This document shows positions 56,293-62,988 of a DNA stretch of 64,000 nucleotides, in pieces; within the stretch, counting starts at the first letter, position 1, and each line of letters starts with the position of its first letter. Under the pieces are notes generated by a model, which saw only the letters and a list, made by a program, of their open reading frames with translations, did not search any database and was not told where the DNA came from. Made by a program: the position numbers and the translations under genes. Source of the stretch: Pseudomonadota bacterium (GTDB lineage Bacteria > Desulfobacterota > Desulfobulbia > Desulfobulbales > Desulfocapsaceae); contig JAHIUA010000043.1 of NCBI GenBank assembly GCA_018817385.1, positions 62,001 through 126,000 on the forward strand, read 5' to 3'.

Positions 56293-56336
56293 TCAAAAAG
56301 ACGAATAGCAGAGGCGGTATCATAATCGCCTCTGCT
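56293..56336 (-). terminator. Terminator of the 106-aa gene
   Basis: AGCAGAGGCG and CGCCTCTGCT form a perfect 10-bp stem over a 10-base loop; on the minus strand the T-run CTTTTTG comes 7 bases later, so efficiency may be modest. It lies directly behind the stop at 56341. Confidence 0.72.
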
Positions 56337-56340
56337 GTGC

Positions 56341-56661
56341 TCAAACCTTGGCCCCGAATTTCTGCTTGGTGGCGACCTCAATGGCAAGATCCGTCCTCGC
56401 ATTCATATCCATAGGTCGATCCTTTTTTTTGCACCAGAGCGGGAAGGTTTCGGGATCAATAAAGACCTTCATGACCACATCTCCTCCAGCCTCAACCTGC
56501 TCGACCATTTTTTCTGCCCTTTCCAGCCAATCTTTATGGCTTTTGGGGAGGAGGTGGCCATCGGTGAACATACCCAGGAGTTTTTCCCAGTCTTCTTCTT
56601 TGTACCAGACTATGGCCTGGATGGTTGGGGTATGATTTTCTGATTTCTTTTCGTCTTTCAT
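56341..56661 (-). CDS. Small soluble protein of unknown function (106 aa)
   Basis: Begins MKDEKKSENHTPTIQAIVWY after AAAAGGTACCCTT. The protein is acidic with several Trp residues and the segments EEDWEKLLGMF, HKDWLERAEKMVEQVEAGG and VMKVFIDPETFPLWC, which suggest an alpha/beta sandwich resembling small stress or dehydrogenase-associated proteins. No family is recognised. It has its own terminator. The convergent neighbour is the 147-aa zinc-ribbon gene. Confidence 0.72.
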   Translation of the reverse strand: MKDEKKSENHTPTIQAIVWYKEEDWEKLLGMFTDGHLLPKSHKDWLERAEKMVEQVEAGGDVVMKVFIDPETFPLWCKKKDRPMDMNARTDLAIEVATKQKFGAKV

Positions 56662-57047
56662 AAGGGTACCTTTTGTAAAGAGTCATTTTGTCTTGATCTG
56701 CTTGCGAGTGGCAGCCGGCAGAATTTGTGGCATCAGCGATTTTGAGCGATATGGTAGCAGATCCCTTTTTAATAAAACACTTTTTTTTCCATCTTCGTTT
56801 GCCTTTCGTCGTTTGCCTGGATAAGCTTCAGGGGGATATTGTCTATTGGCCGGCTGAGGAATAGCTGAAAGAGAATTCGAGCTCTCAGTAAGGGGTGAGT
56901 CAGGCTGGACCAGGAAAAGTGGTAGTTGTCATGGCGCTGGGCAGAGGTAAGATAACAGGGAACTGTTCAGGTAATGGTCAATAATTGGCAAACAATCGCT
57001 CTGTAACTGGTTAGCAGTGCTTTCTATTCGTTCATTGTGGAGGGAGT
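56662..57047. other. Intergenic with repeat fragment
   Basis: Apart from the truncated MITE (56959-57034) and the budA ribosome binding site I see no gene. The stretch at 56757-56800 is A/T-rich and probably supplies the promoter of the 106-aa gene, with no clear -35/-10. Confidence 0.4.
56959..57034. mobile_element. GTAAC-ended MITE, copy 4 (5' half only)
   Basis: GGAACTGTTCAGGTAATGG through GCAGTGCTTTCTATTCGTTCA matches the left half of copies 1 and 2, then homology stops 14 bases ahead of the acetolactate decarboxylase ATG. The right half has been deleted. Confidence 0.8.
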
Positions 57048-57830
57048 ATGAAAAGGGTAATCTGTCTGGTCGTTTTTTTTCTAGGCGTTTCCATGGCCTT
57101 TGCAGCAGGGTCCGCCTCGGAAGAGAACGACAGTCTCTTTCAATATTCGACCATCAATGGGCTGCTTAATGGCTTCTATGATGGTGATCTGGACTTTGTC
57201 ACCCTGGCTGCCAATGGTGATCTGGGTTTAGGGACCTTCAATCAGATGGATGGAGAAATGGTGGCTCTGGATGGTCGTTTTTATCAGATCAGGATGGATG
57301 GGATCGCCTATCCGGTACCTCCTGGACAGAAAACACCGTTTGCCGTTGTTACCCATTTCGACGTTGACCAGACTGCTGTCCTGCCGGGTAATCTCGATTA
57401 TCCGGGCCTGCAGCGGGAATTGACCCGCCTCTCTGTGAACCGTAATCACTTTTATGCCTTTCGTATCCAAGGCTGTTTTACCAGGATAACAGTCCGTTCT
57501 GTCCCGGCCCAGAGTCCGCCTTATCGGCCACTTGCCGAGGTAGTCAAGGAACAGGCCATATTTCAGTACCAGGATGTGGCAGGGACTCTGGTGGGATTTT
57601 ATACCCCTGATTACATGAAAGGCTTAAATGTGCCTGGCTATCACCTCCATTTTCTCAACCAGGATCGGACTCGCGGCGGCCATGTCCTTGCGTTGCAGAC
57701 AGGAGTGGGGAAGATTGAGATAGACGAAGTCAGCGAAATCATGATGAGTCTGCCCCATTCTCAGGCCTTTGCCGCCATGGAACTGGCCAGAGATCAAGGG
57801 GACGAGCTGGAACAGGTGGAGAAGCAATAG
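57048..57830 (+). CDS. budA: Alpha-acetolactate decarboxylase with signal peptide
   Basis: 260 residues. The enzyme turns alpha-acetolactate into acetoin. The catalytic Zn ligands are present as His199 and His201 in GYHLHFLN and His212 in RGGHVL; NGLLNGFYDGDL, GLGTFNQMDGEMVALDG and YPVPPGQKTPFAVVT are family hallmarks. A signal peptide (MKRVICLVVFFLGVSMAFAA, cut near residue 20-21) is added, so the enzyme appears to act in the periplasm, unlike the usual cytoplasmic enzyme. GGAGGGAGT precedes the ATG; the truncated MITE abuts the leader. No acetolactate synthase is adjacent. Confidence 0.92.
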   Translation: MKRVICLVVFFLGVSMAFAAGSASEENDSLFQYSTINGLLNGFYDGDLDFVTLAANGDLGLGTFNQMDGEMVALDGRFYQIRMDGIAYPVPPGQKTPFAVVTHFDVDQTAVLPGNLDYPGLQRELTRLSVNRNHFYAFRIQGCFTRITVRSVPAQSPPYRPLAEVVKEQAIFQYQDVAGTLVGFYTPDYMKGLNVPGYHLHFLNQDRTRGGHVLALQTGVGKIEIDEVSEIMMSLPHSQAFAAMELARDQGDELEQVEKQ

Positions 57831-58327
57831 CGATTTCATGCTGCTCCTGGAGGGAGAGATGAGGCCAGGTGGGTTTTCTTATCGGCTGTCGGCGTCTGGG
57901 GGGGGCCCGGGCAAGGGGTGTTGCAAGAGCGCTTGCCTCGCATGTGGACCAGGGAGGACGTACAGAGGGCCGTTTCTTCATTCTGGGCAAGCGGACCCGC
58001 AGCCGAAGCTGGCTATCAGAATTCTATATAGTCGTAGTCAAGCACCTGATTGTCGTTGTCGCCAAGGGAGTGTTTGCGAAAATAGAGCATTCTCTCAATG
58101 GTTGGCTTTACAGATCTGAGAATGCTCTTTTTCCCAAACTCTTCGTTATTTCAAAAAATAATGCTCTCAATATTAAATAGATGGCGGCCCTTATTTTTTA
58201 GAAATGCCTCGGTGTTGGATAAAATGCCTATTCTCGGATCAGCTTCAGGTGGGATACAGTGTGGGGGGGCTTCTGTTGTTTCAGGCGATCCCCTTGCCAA
58301 GACATTCTGTCGAAGGTGCTGTGAAAG
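57831..58327. other. Intergenic, no supported gene
   Basis: 497 bases. A 103-codon frame (57869-58180) has no ribosome binding site and extends through the budA terminator, so I do not call it. There is a G/C tract GGGGGGGCCCGGG at about 57899. The last 190 bases hold the unidentified promoter of the kinase gene. Confidence 0.45.
58084..58132 (+). terminator. Terminator downstream of budA
   Basis: AGAGCATTCTC and GAGAATGCTCT form a perfect 11-bp stem about a 23-base loop, followed by five T. Confidence 0.85.
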
Positions 58328-59887
58328 ATGAAGATATCAACCAGGCTTTTTCTCTATATTTCCACCTTACTCATTCTCACCACTGTCGGCATGGGCTATG
58401 TCTCTGTGCGTGATGAGCGCGTCCGGCTGATGAGTGAGGTGAGAGCACAAGGCAGGACATTAGCCAGCATCTTGGCCACAACATTTAAGTATTACCATAT
58501 GGGGGATCAGCAGCAGCGTATCGGGGAATTAATTCACGCAGTGATGCCACATGGGCAAGATGTCAATAACCTGTTGATCAACATTTATGACCGCCAGGGC
58601 GATCGTATGGGATTTTCCTTTGAGCATGGGATAAACAAAACTGCCCCCCATCAGAGCATAGAATTCACTGGCATCATAACGGGAAGCCGTGAAGAACTGA
58701 TTCAAGATGGCTCGTCTGCCTACTTTTCAGTAATCTCTCCGATTGTAACCAGTGGTGGAGAATTTCAGGGCGCTGTGGAAATTTTACTTTCTCTTGATCA
58801 AGTCAACCAAAACCTGGCAGGGCTCGTGCAAAAATTTATTGTTTTTGTCCTGTTAACCGCTTTGTTACTTGGGGCACTTATCTATTTTATCAGTCGTTGG
58901 AGTATTTCTCTGCCCATTGCCAAACTGCAAGAGGCGGCAGAGAAATTGGGTCATGGGGATCTTGGTTTGAGGATTGAAAAAAGTGGCGTTCGAGAGCTGG
59001 ATGATTTGATAGAAGAGTTTAATCGCATGGCCTACAACCTTGAACAGCAAAATAAGACAAGAGAAGAGTTGTTTACTGAAAAGATTGATCTCGAGAGGAA
59101 ACTGCGGCACACAGATAAACTTGCTTCCATTGGTCAGCTGGCCAGCGGTCTGGCCCATGAGATCGGTACTCCTCTAAATGTGATCAGCGGTCGAGCGGAA
59201 CATCTTCTGGGCAAGATAAGTGGAGAGCATCCTGGCGCTGAAAATCTAAAGAGTATCATCCGCCAATCGGAGCGGATTACAAAAACGATGCAGCAGTTAC
59301 TGGCTTTTTCCAGAAAATCTGCTGCCCATTTTGCTGAAATAAATTTTGAAAAGGTCATTCAGGAGGCATTTTCACTCTGTCAGTTACGGCAGCGGCCAAC
59401 AGATCCTCAAATAAAAATTGAATTGAACCTCTCTGAACAGAACATGATGGCAGATGAAGATGGTATGCGCCAACTTTTTGTGAATCTGATGTTGAACTCT
59501 TTCCATGTCTTGTCAGCTGGTGGCACCATACGAGTGAAGAGCACAGAGGATACCCAAAATGGCAACGGAATCATTGTCGCCTATGAAGATAATGGACCCG
59601 GAATTTCGCTGGATATCAGGCAGAGAATTTTTGATCCTTTTTTTACCACCAAGGATGTGGGAGAAGGGACGGGGCTTGGCCTGTATATAGTGACAAATAT
59701 CGTCCAGGAGCATCAGGGGCGGATAGAGATCGCCACTGATTTTGACCAAGGAACACGAATCATTATCCATTTTCCCCGTTCTCCGCGAAGCCCGCAGCCA
59801 CAGTCAGATAATGGCGTAACAGGGCCCTTAGGGTCTGTACGTGAACAACCTGTCCAATCCTGCAACGTATCTTCGGGTCATCTTTGA
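58328..59887 (+). CDS. Membrane sensor histidine kinase of the thiol-redox cluster
   Basis: 519 residues: membrane helix (6-26), periplasmic sensor with sCache-like pattern (30-165), helix (about 168-190), HAMP (190-245), HisKA with [19 protein letters not shown] and HATPase with EDNGPGIS and [14 protein letters not shown]. The native protein should end around [12 protein letters not shown]. Residues 501-519 are encoded by the MITE at 59828, which supplies the present stop. The likely partner is the sigma-54 regulator at 62988, beyond five redox genes. The signal may be envelope thiol or oxidant state (inference). Confidence 0.88.
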   Translation: MKISTRLFLYISTLLILTTVGMGYVSVRDERVRLMSEVRAQGRTLASILATTFKYYHMGDQQQRIGELIHAVMPHGQDVNNLLINIYDRQGDRMGFSFEHGINKTAPHQSIEFTGIITGSREELIQDGSSAYFSVISPIVTSGGEFQGAVEILLSLDQVNQNLAGLVQKFIVFVLLTALLLGALIYFISRWSISLPIAKLQEAAEKLGHGDLGLRIEKSGVRELDDLIEEFNRMAYNLEQQNKTREELFTEKIDLERKLRHTDKLASIGQLASGLAHEIGTPLNVISGRAEHLLGKISGEHPGAENLKSIIRQSERITKTMQQLLAFSRKSAAHFAEINFEKVIQEAFSLCQLRQRPTDPQIKIELNLSEQNMMADEDGMRQLFVNLMLNSFHVLSAGGTIRVKSTEDTQNGNGIIVAYEDNGPGISLDIRQRIFDPFFTTKDVGEGTGLGLYIVTNIVQEHQGRIEIATDFDQGTRIIIHFPRSPRSPQPQSDNGVTGPLGSVREQPVQSCNVSSGHL

Positions 59888-60011
59888 ATGCGACGCAATC
59901 ACAAAATCCTCAATAGCCCTCCTACGCCTGCGGTTTTGTTCAACCGCCGCATCCAAACCTGGCCCAAATCTAAGCATAATATCAGCGAGGTTATTCCCTC
60001 ACAGGCCCTAA
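59828..60011. mobile_element. 184-bp MITE with 24-bp TIRs
   Basis: TTAGGGTCTGTACGTGAACA at the left edge and its relative at the right (reverse complement TTAGGGCCTGTGAGGGAATA) match at 19 of 24 positions over the whole arm. TA dinucleotides flank the GGGTCTGT/ACAGGCCC core at both sides, compatible with an IS630/Tc1-type TA target (inference). It has no open frame. It overlaps the 3' end of the kinase and lies upstream of the phased GTCC array. Confidence 0.72.
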
Positions 60012-60053
60012 GGTGTCATCCCCTCTGAGCCAACGGTTCAACTGGGATATTTT

Positions 60054-60087
60054 GTCCCGCTGTGTCCTTTTTTGTCCCACCTCGTCC
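60054..60087 (+). promoter_or_regulatory. Phased GTCC array, candidate upstream activator site
   Basis: GTCC occurs at 60054, 60064, 60074 and 60084, exactly one helical turn apart, with TTTGTCCC repeated 20 bases apart. It is centred about 145 bases upstream of the sigma-54 -24 element, the normal place for activator enhancers. The regulator at 62988 is the obvious ligand (inference). Confidence 0.62.
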
Positions 60088-60211
60088 TCCTTGGAGTGTC
60101 GCCATAATCTTCTAAGAGACTATCTTGGCGCAACGAGTGATGGAGCGGTAATCTCCTGTCCTGCCTGGGCCTGGTAATATCTTTTTCCTTGATACTCTGC
60201 TGTTCTTGCTC

Positions 60212-60228
60212 TTGGCATAGCTCTTGCT
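60212..60228 (+). promoter_or_regulatory. Sigma-54 promoter of the dsb-tlpA operon
   Basis: TTGGCATAGCTCTTGCT has GG and GC 10 bases apart and an intact TTGC block. It is an almost ideal -24/-12 element, 65 bases ahead of the dsbB ATG. Confidence 0.85.
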
Positions 60229-60293
60229 CCATTCAAGGAAATCTGATCGCTTTCCCATCCCATCCCATCACTCAACTGTGGAGAACCTCTTCT

Positions 60294-60731
60294 ATGTCTC
60301 AGACTGATCAAACGGCCAATACAAACTGGACCCTTCTTTTCCTCTGTTGGCTGGTAGTCAGTGTGTCAATTACGGGAAGTGTCTTTTTTAGTTATGTCAT
60401 GGAGTTTGCTCCCTGCGTTTTGTGCTGGTATCAGAGAATATGTTTGTTCCCTTTGCTTCTTATCATAGCAGCAGGGCTTTTTCCCCTTGATAGGCGGGTT
60501 GTGAGGTATGCACTTCCCCTCGCCATAGCAGGGTGGCTGACGGCATTCTATCACACCTTGCTCTATTCCGGGATTATTCCGGAGAGTATCCAACCATGCG
60601 CTCAAGGAGTTTCGTGTACAGAAGAATATATAAAACTCTTTGGTGTTCTGACCATACCAATGCTTTCTTTACTTTCCTTTTCAACAATAATTGCCCTGTT
60701 ACTTATCTTCAAAAGGAGGATGTCTAAATGA
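60294..60731 (+). CDS. DsbB/BdbC-type disulfide oxidoreductase
   Basis: 145 residues with four membrane helices. The two DsbB cysteine pairs are CVLC (41-44, in PCVLCWYQR) and CAQGVSC (102-108). DsbB reoxidises a thioredoxin-like partner and passes electrons to quinone. The ATG at 60294 follows GGAGAACCTCTTCT; the longer frame to 60189 crosses the sigma-54 promoter. Its stop overlaps the start of the next gene (ATGA), so it is co-translated with its DsbA-type partner. The short loop and pairing with a membrane-anchored DsbA resemble the BdbC/BdbD pair. Confidence 0.9.
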   Translation: MSQTDQTANTNWTLLFLCWLVVSVSITGSVFFSYVMEFAPCVLCWYQRICLFPLLLIIAAGLFPLDRRVVRYALPLAIAGWLTAFYHTLLYSGIIPESIQPCAQGVSCTEEYIKLFGVLTIPMLSLLSFSTIIALLLIFKRRMSK

Positions 60732-61381
60732 AATATCTGATATTTGCAGTTTCGAGTCTTGTCTTGATTTTTGTGTTCGTTTTTGGCAGTTCTTATTACA
60801 AAGGACAGCAGGCTGAAAAATTTGGTTTTATGGCCAAAGAAAACGCAGCAACTTTTGTCAGAGAGCATTCACAGGCACTCGGCAGTGCTGAGGCGAAGGT
60901 CTATATCGTTGAGTTTATGGACCCAGCATGTGAAACCTGTGCAGCTTTTGCCCCTTTTGTTAAGCAGATGATGGCCGCCAATCCCGGCAAAATTAGGCTT
61001 GTCCTTCGCTATGCTCCCTTTCATGATGGCGCTGATTATTTTGTTACGATTCTGGAGGCATCAAAAAAACAGGGGAAATACTGGGAGACTTTGGATATCA
61101 TGTTTAAATCGCAACCATACTGGGCCAGTCACGCGAACCCTCAACCGCAACGAATATGGCAATTCCTGCCTCAGGCAGGACTCGACATAGAGCAACTCAA
61201 AAAAGATATGGATGATCCTGCAATTGCAAAACGTATTGAACAGGATCTTGCCGATGCCAAAACGCTTCAGGTTCACAAGACACCAGGCTATTTTGTTAAT
61301 GGGAAACCTCTGCAAACCTTCGGTTATCAACAATTACAGGAATTGGTTCAGTCTGAGCTCAGGGCGATGTATCCGAATTAA
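60728..61381 (+). CDS. Membrane-anchored DsbA/BdbD-type thiol oxidase
   Basis: 217 residues: an N-terminal membrane anchor or signal (4-21), then a thioredoxin fold with active site CETC (68-71, in MDPACETCAAF) and the cis-Pro loop KTPGYFVNG. DPxCxxC with the helical insert is the BdbD/Ecm form of DsbA, which introduces disulfides outside the cytoplasm. ATG overlaps the dsbB stop, and AAAAGGAGGATGTCT serves as the ribosome binding site. Compared with E. coli DsbA the active-site dipeptide ET is unusual (normally PH). Confidence 0.9.
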   Translation: MKYLIFAVSSLVLIFVFVFGSSYYKGQQAEKFGFMAKENAATFVREHSQALGSAEAKVYIVEFMDPACETCAAFAPFVKQMMAANPGKIRLVLRYAPFHDGADYFVTILEASKKQGKYWETLDIMFKSQPYWASHANPQPQRIWQFLPQAGLDIEQLKKDMDDPAIAKRIEQDLADAKTLQVHKTPGYFVNGKPLQTFGYQQLQELVQSELRAMYPN

Positions 61382-61417
61382 TTAACGCTTTCCCCATGAA
61401 TTTTATCAGAGGTCATA

Positions 61418-61924
61418 ATGAAAAAAATAGTCCTGATTCTCTTGCTCTGTTGTTGCGCCGTGGTCCTTGCTTCCTGTGGGCAAGCACCAACCGTGGCTGA
61501 GGTTGGCAAACCGGCTCCGGATTTTACCCTGGTGGACAGGAAAGGGAAAACCTGGACCCTCTCCGAACTGAAGGGACAGGTGGTTTTTGTGAATTTTTGG
61601 GCCACCTGGTGTCCTCCCTGTCGTGAGGAGATGCCTTCAATGCAAAGGTTGCACACAATGCTCCCGCAAGATAAATTTAAAATGCTGGCGATACTCAATA
61701 GTGATGATCCTGCATTGGCGGATAGTTTTGCCGCAAAACTAGGCATTACCATGCCAATTCTTGATGACCAAGCCAATACGGTTGGTCCGAAATATGGACT
61801 GACCGGAGTGCCTGAGACTTTTATAGTTGATAAGCAGGGTGTGCTCCGAGAAAAATTTATTGGTCCTGCTCGCTGGGACTCTCCCGGGTATATACAAATG
61901 CTGACGAAATATATTAACCAGTGA
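61418..61924 (+). CDS. TlpA-like thioredoxin lipoprotein
   Basis: 168 residues. The signal ends in a lipobox LASC with Cys20, so the protein is a membrane-attached lipoprotein. A TlpA/ResA fold follows: GKPAPDFTLVDRKGKTW, WCPPC active site (64-68), LKGQVVFVNFWA strand and GVPETFIVDKQG cis-Pro loop. TlpA proteins are reducing thioredoxins for cytochrome maturation or thiol repair in the envelope. Placed beside DsbA and DsbB it gives both oxidising and reducing branches in the same operon. The stop overlaps the next start (ATGA). Confidence 0.92.
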   Translation: MKKIVLILLLCCCAVVLASCGQAPTVAEVGKPAPDFTLVDRKGKTWTLSELKGQVVFVNFWATWCPPCREEMPSMQRLHTMLPQDKFKMLAILNSDDPALADSFAAKLGITMPILDDQANTVGPKYGLTGVPETFIVDKQGVLREKFIGPARWDSPGYIQMLTKYINQ

Positions 61925-62094
61925 TGACCAGGAAAAAAGTCAGAGTGGTGAAAAACGACCAGATTCGGATAGTTCCCTTTGCGGCGATATTTTTTTTCCT
62001 CCTCCTTGGGGCTATCGGAATCAGTTTAGGAGAGCCATCACGGGTCCTTGAACAGGCAACGCAAATTTGTCTGTCCTGTATAGGGATAGGCTAG
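61924..62094 (+). CDS. CXXC micropeptide (CD1871A-like)
   Basis: 56 residues from an ATG overlapping the tlpA stop: a basic N-terminus (MTRKKVRVV), one membrane helix (about 17-34), a GEPSRVLEQATQ linker and the ending CLSCIGIG with CxxC at 49-52. The pattern of a small anchored protein ending C-x-x-C-x-G-x-G between a TlpA gene and a 4Fe-4S membrane protein is what I remember as the CD1871A CXXC family. The function is unknown. The CxxC is on the same face as the TlpA and DsbA active sites if the N-terminus is cytoplasmic, suggesting a relay step. Confidence 0.83.
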   Translation: MTRKKVRVVKNDQIRIVPFAAIFFFLLLGAIGISLGEPSRVLEQATQICLSCIGIG

Positions 62095-62097
62095 CGT

Positions 62098-62988
62098 ATG
62101 GATCGCATTCGTCGATGGGTCCAGGCCCTGTTCTTTCTTATTACAAATGGGTACTGGAATTTTCCGCTTACGAGGGGCATATACCAGGGGCCGCTCAAGG
62201 TGATTTGTTCGCCAGGGCTTAATTGTTATTCCTGTCCAGCTGCTACAAGCTATTGTCCCCTTGGTGCCTTGCAGCAACTCATTGCCGGGGTTCGCTTATC
62301 CCTTGAGAACGGCCAGTTCTTTGTCGGCTTTTATGTTGTGGGTGCCATGGGCGCCATCGGGAGCTTTGTTGGCCGCATGGTTTGTGGCTGGGCCTGTCCA
62401 TTTGGTCTTTTTCAGGAGCTGCTCCATAAAATCCCTTCACCAAAGTTTGCTGTCTGGCGACCGCTACGCTACTTGAAATATGCTCTCTTGCTTTTTATGG
62501 TTATCCTCCTGCCCCTCTTTGTGGTTGATGAATCCGGCTTTGGCCACACATGGTTTTGCAAGTATTTATGTCCCGCAGGCACCTTAGAGGCTGGATTGCC
62601 GATGCTTCTTCTCCAGCCTGCTCTGCGAGCAAACCTAGGTCTGCTCTTCTTGAATAAGCTTTTTTTTCTTTTTCTTTTTGTTGCTTGGTCTGTTGTGGCC
62701 AGTCGGCCTTTTTGTCGAACTGCTTGTCCTCTTGGGGCTTTTTATGGCCTGTTCAGTAAAATAAAACTGGTCAAGTTGCGCCTGGATCCTGAAAAATGTA
62801 CCCATTGCCAAGCCTGTCATGCCGTTTGTCCCATGGGGGTGCGCTTTAATGAATCCCCTGATGATATGGACTGTATCTCATGTCTTGCCTGCAGTAAGGC
62901 CTGTACCTTTAACGCCATCAATCTTGAAGTCGGAGGGGTATCTCTTACAGGTCAAGCCCCTCAACGGCTGAGGAGAATTCACCCATAA
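62098..62988 (+). CDS. NapH-like membrane ferredoxin
   Basis: 296 residues with four or five membrane helices. Cys motifs are CYSCPAATSYCPLG (about 43-58), CGWACPFGLFQE (about 97), CKYLCPAG (about 156), CRTACPLG (about 206) and two ferredoxin clusters at the end, CTHCQACHAVCPMG and CISCLACSKACTF. Related NapH/NosR proteins move electrons from the quinone pool across the membrane. In this operon the acceptor could be the TlpA/CXXC pair. Its start is three bases past the micropeptide stop, and its stop overlaps the next ATG by one base. Confidence 0.88.
   Translation: MDRIRRWVQALFFLITNGYWNFPLTRGIYQGPLKVICSPGLNCYSCPAATSYCPLGALQQLIAGVRLSLENGQFFVGFYVVGAMGAIGSFVGRMVCGWACPFGLFQELLHKIPSPKFAVWRPLRYLKYALLLFMVILLPLFVVDESGFGHTWFCKYLCPAGTLEAGLPMLLLQPALRANLGLLFLNKLFFLFLFVAWSVVASRPFCRTACPLGAFYGLFSKIKLVKLRLDPEKCTHCQACHAVCPMGVRFNESPDDMDCISCLACSKACTFNAINLEVGGVSLTGQAPQRLRRIHP

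Noticed and set aside
56181-56402. 73-codon minus-strand frame overlapping the end of the 106-aa gene
   Set aside because: It would begin inside the upstream gene in another frame and would read across that gene's terminator hairpin. No start context.
57869-58180. 103-codon frame after budA
   Set aside because: It reads through a clear intrinsic terminator and lacks a ribosome binding site. The sequence gives no recognisable domain.
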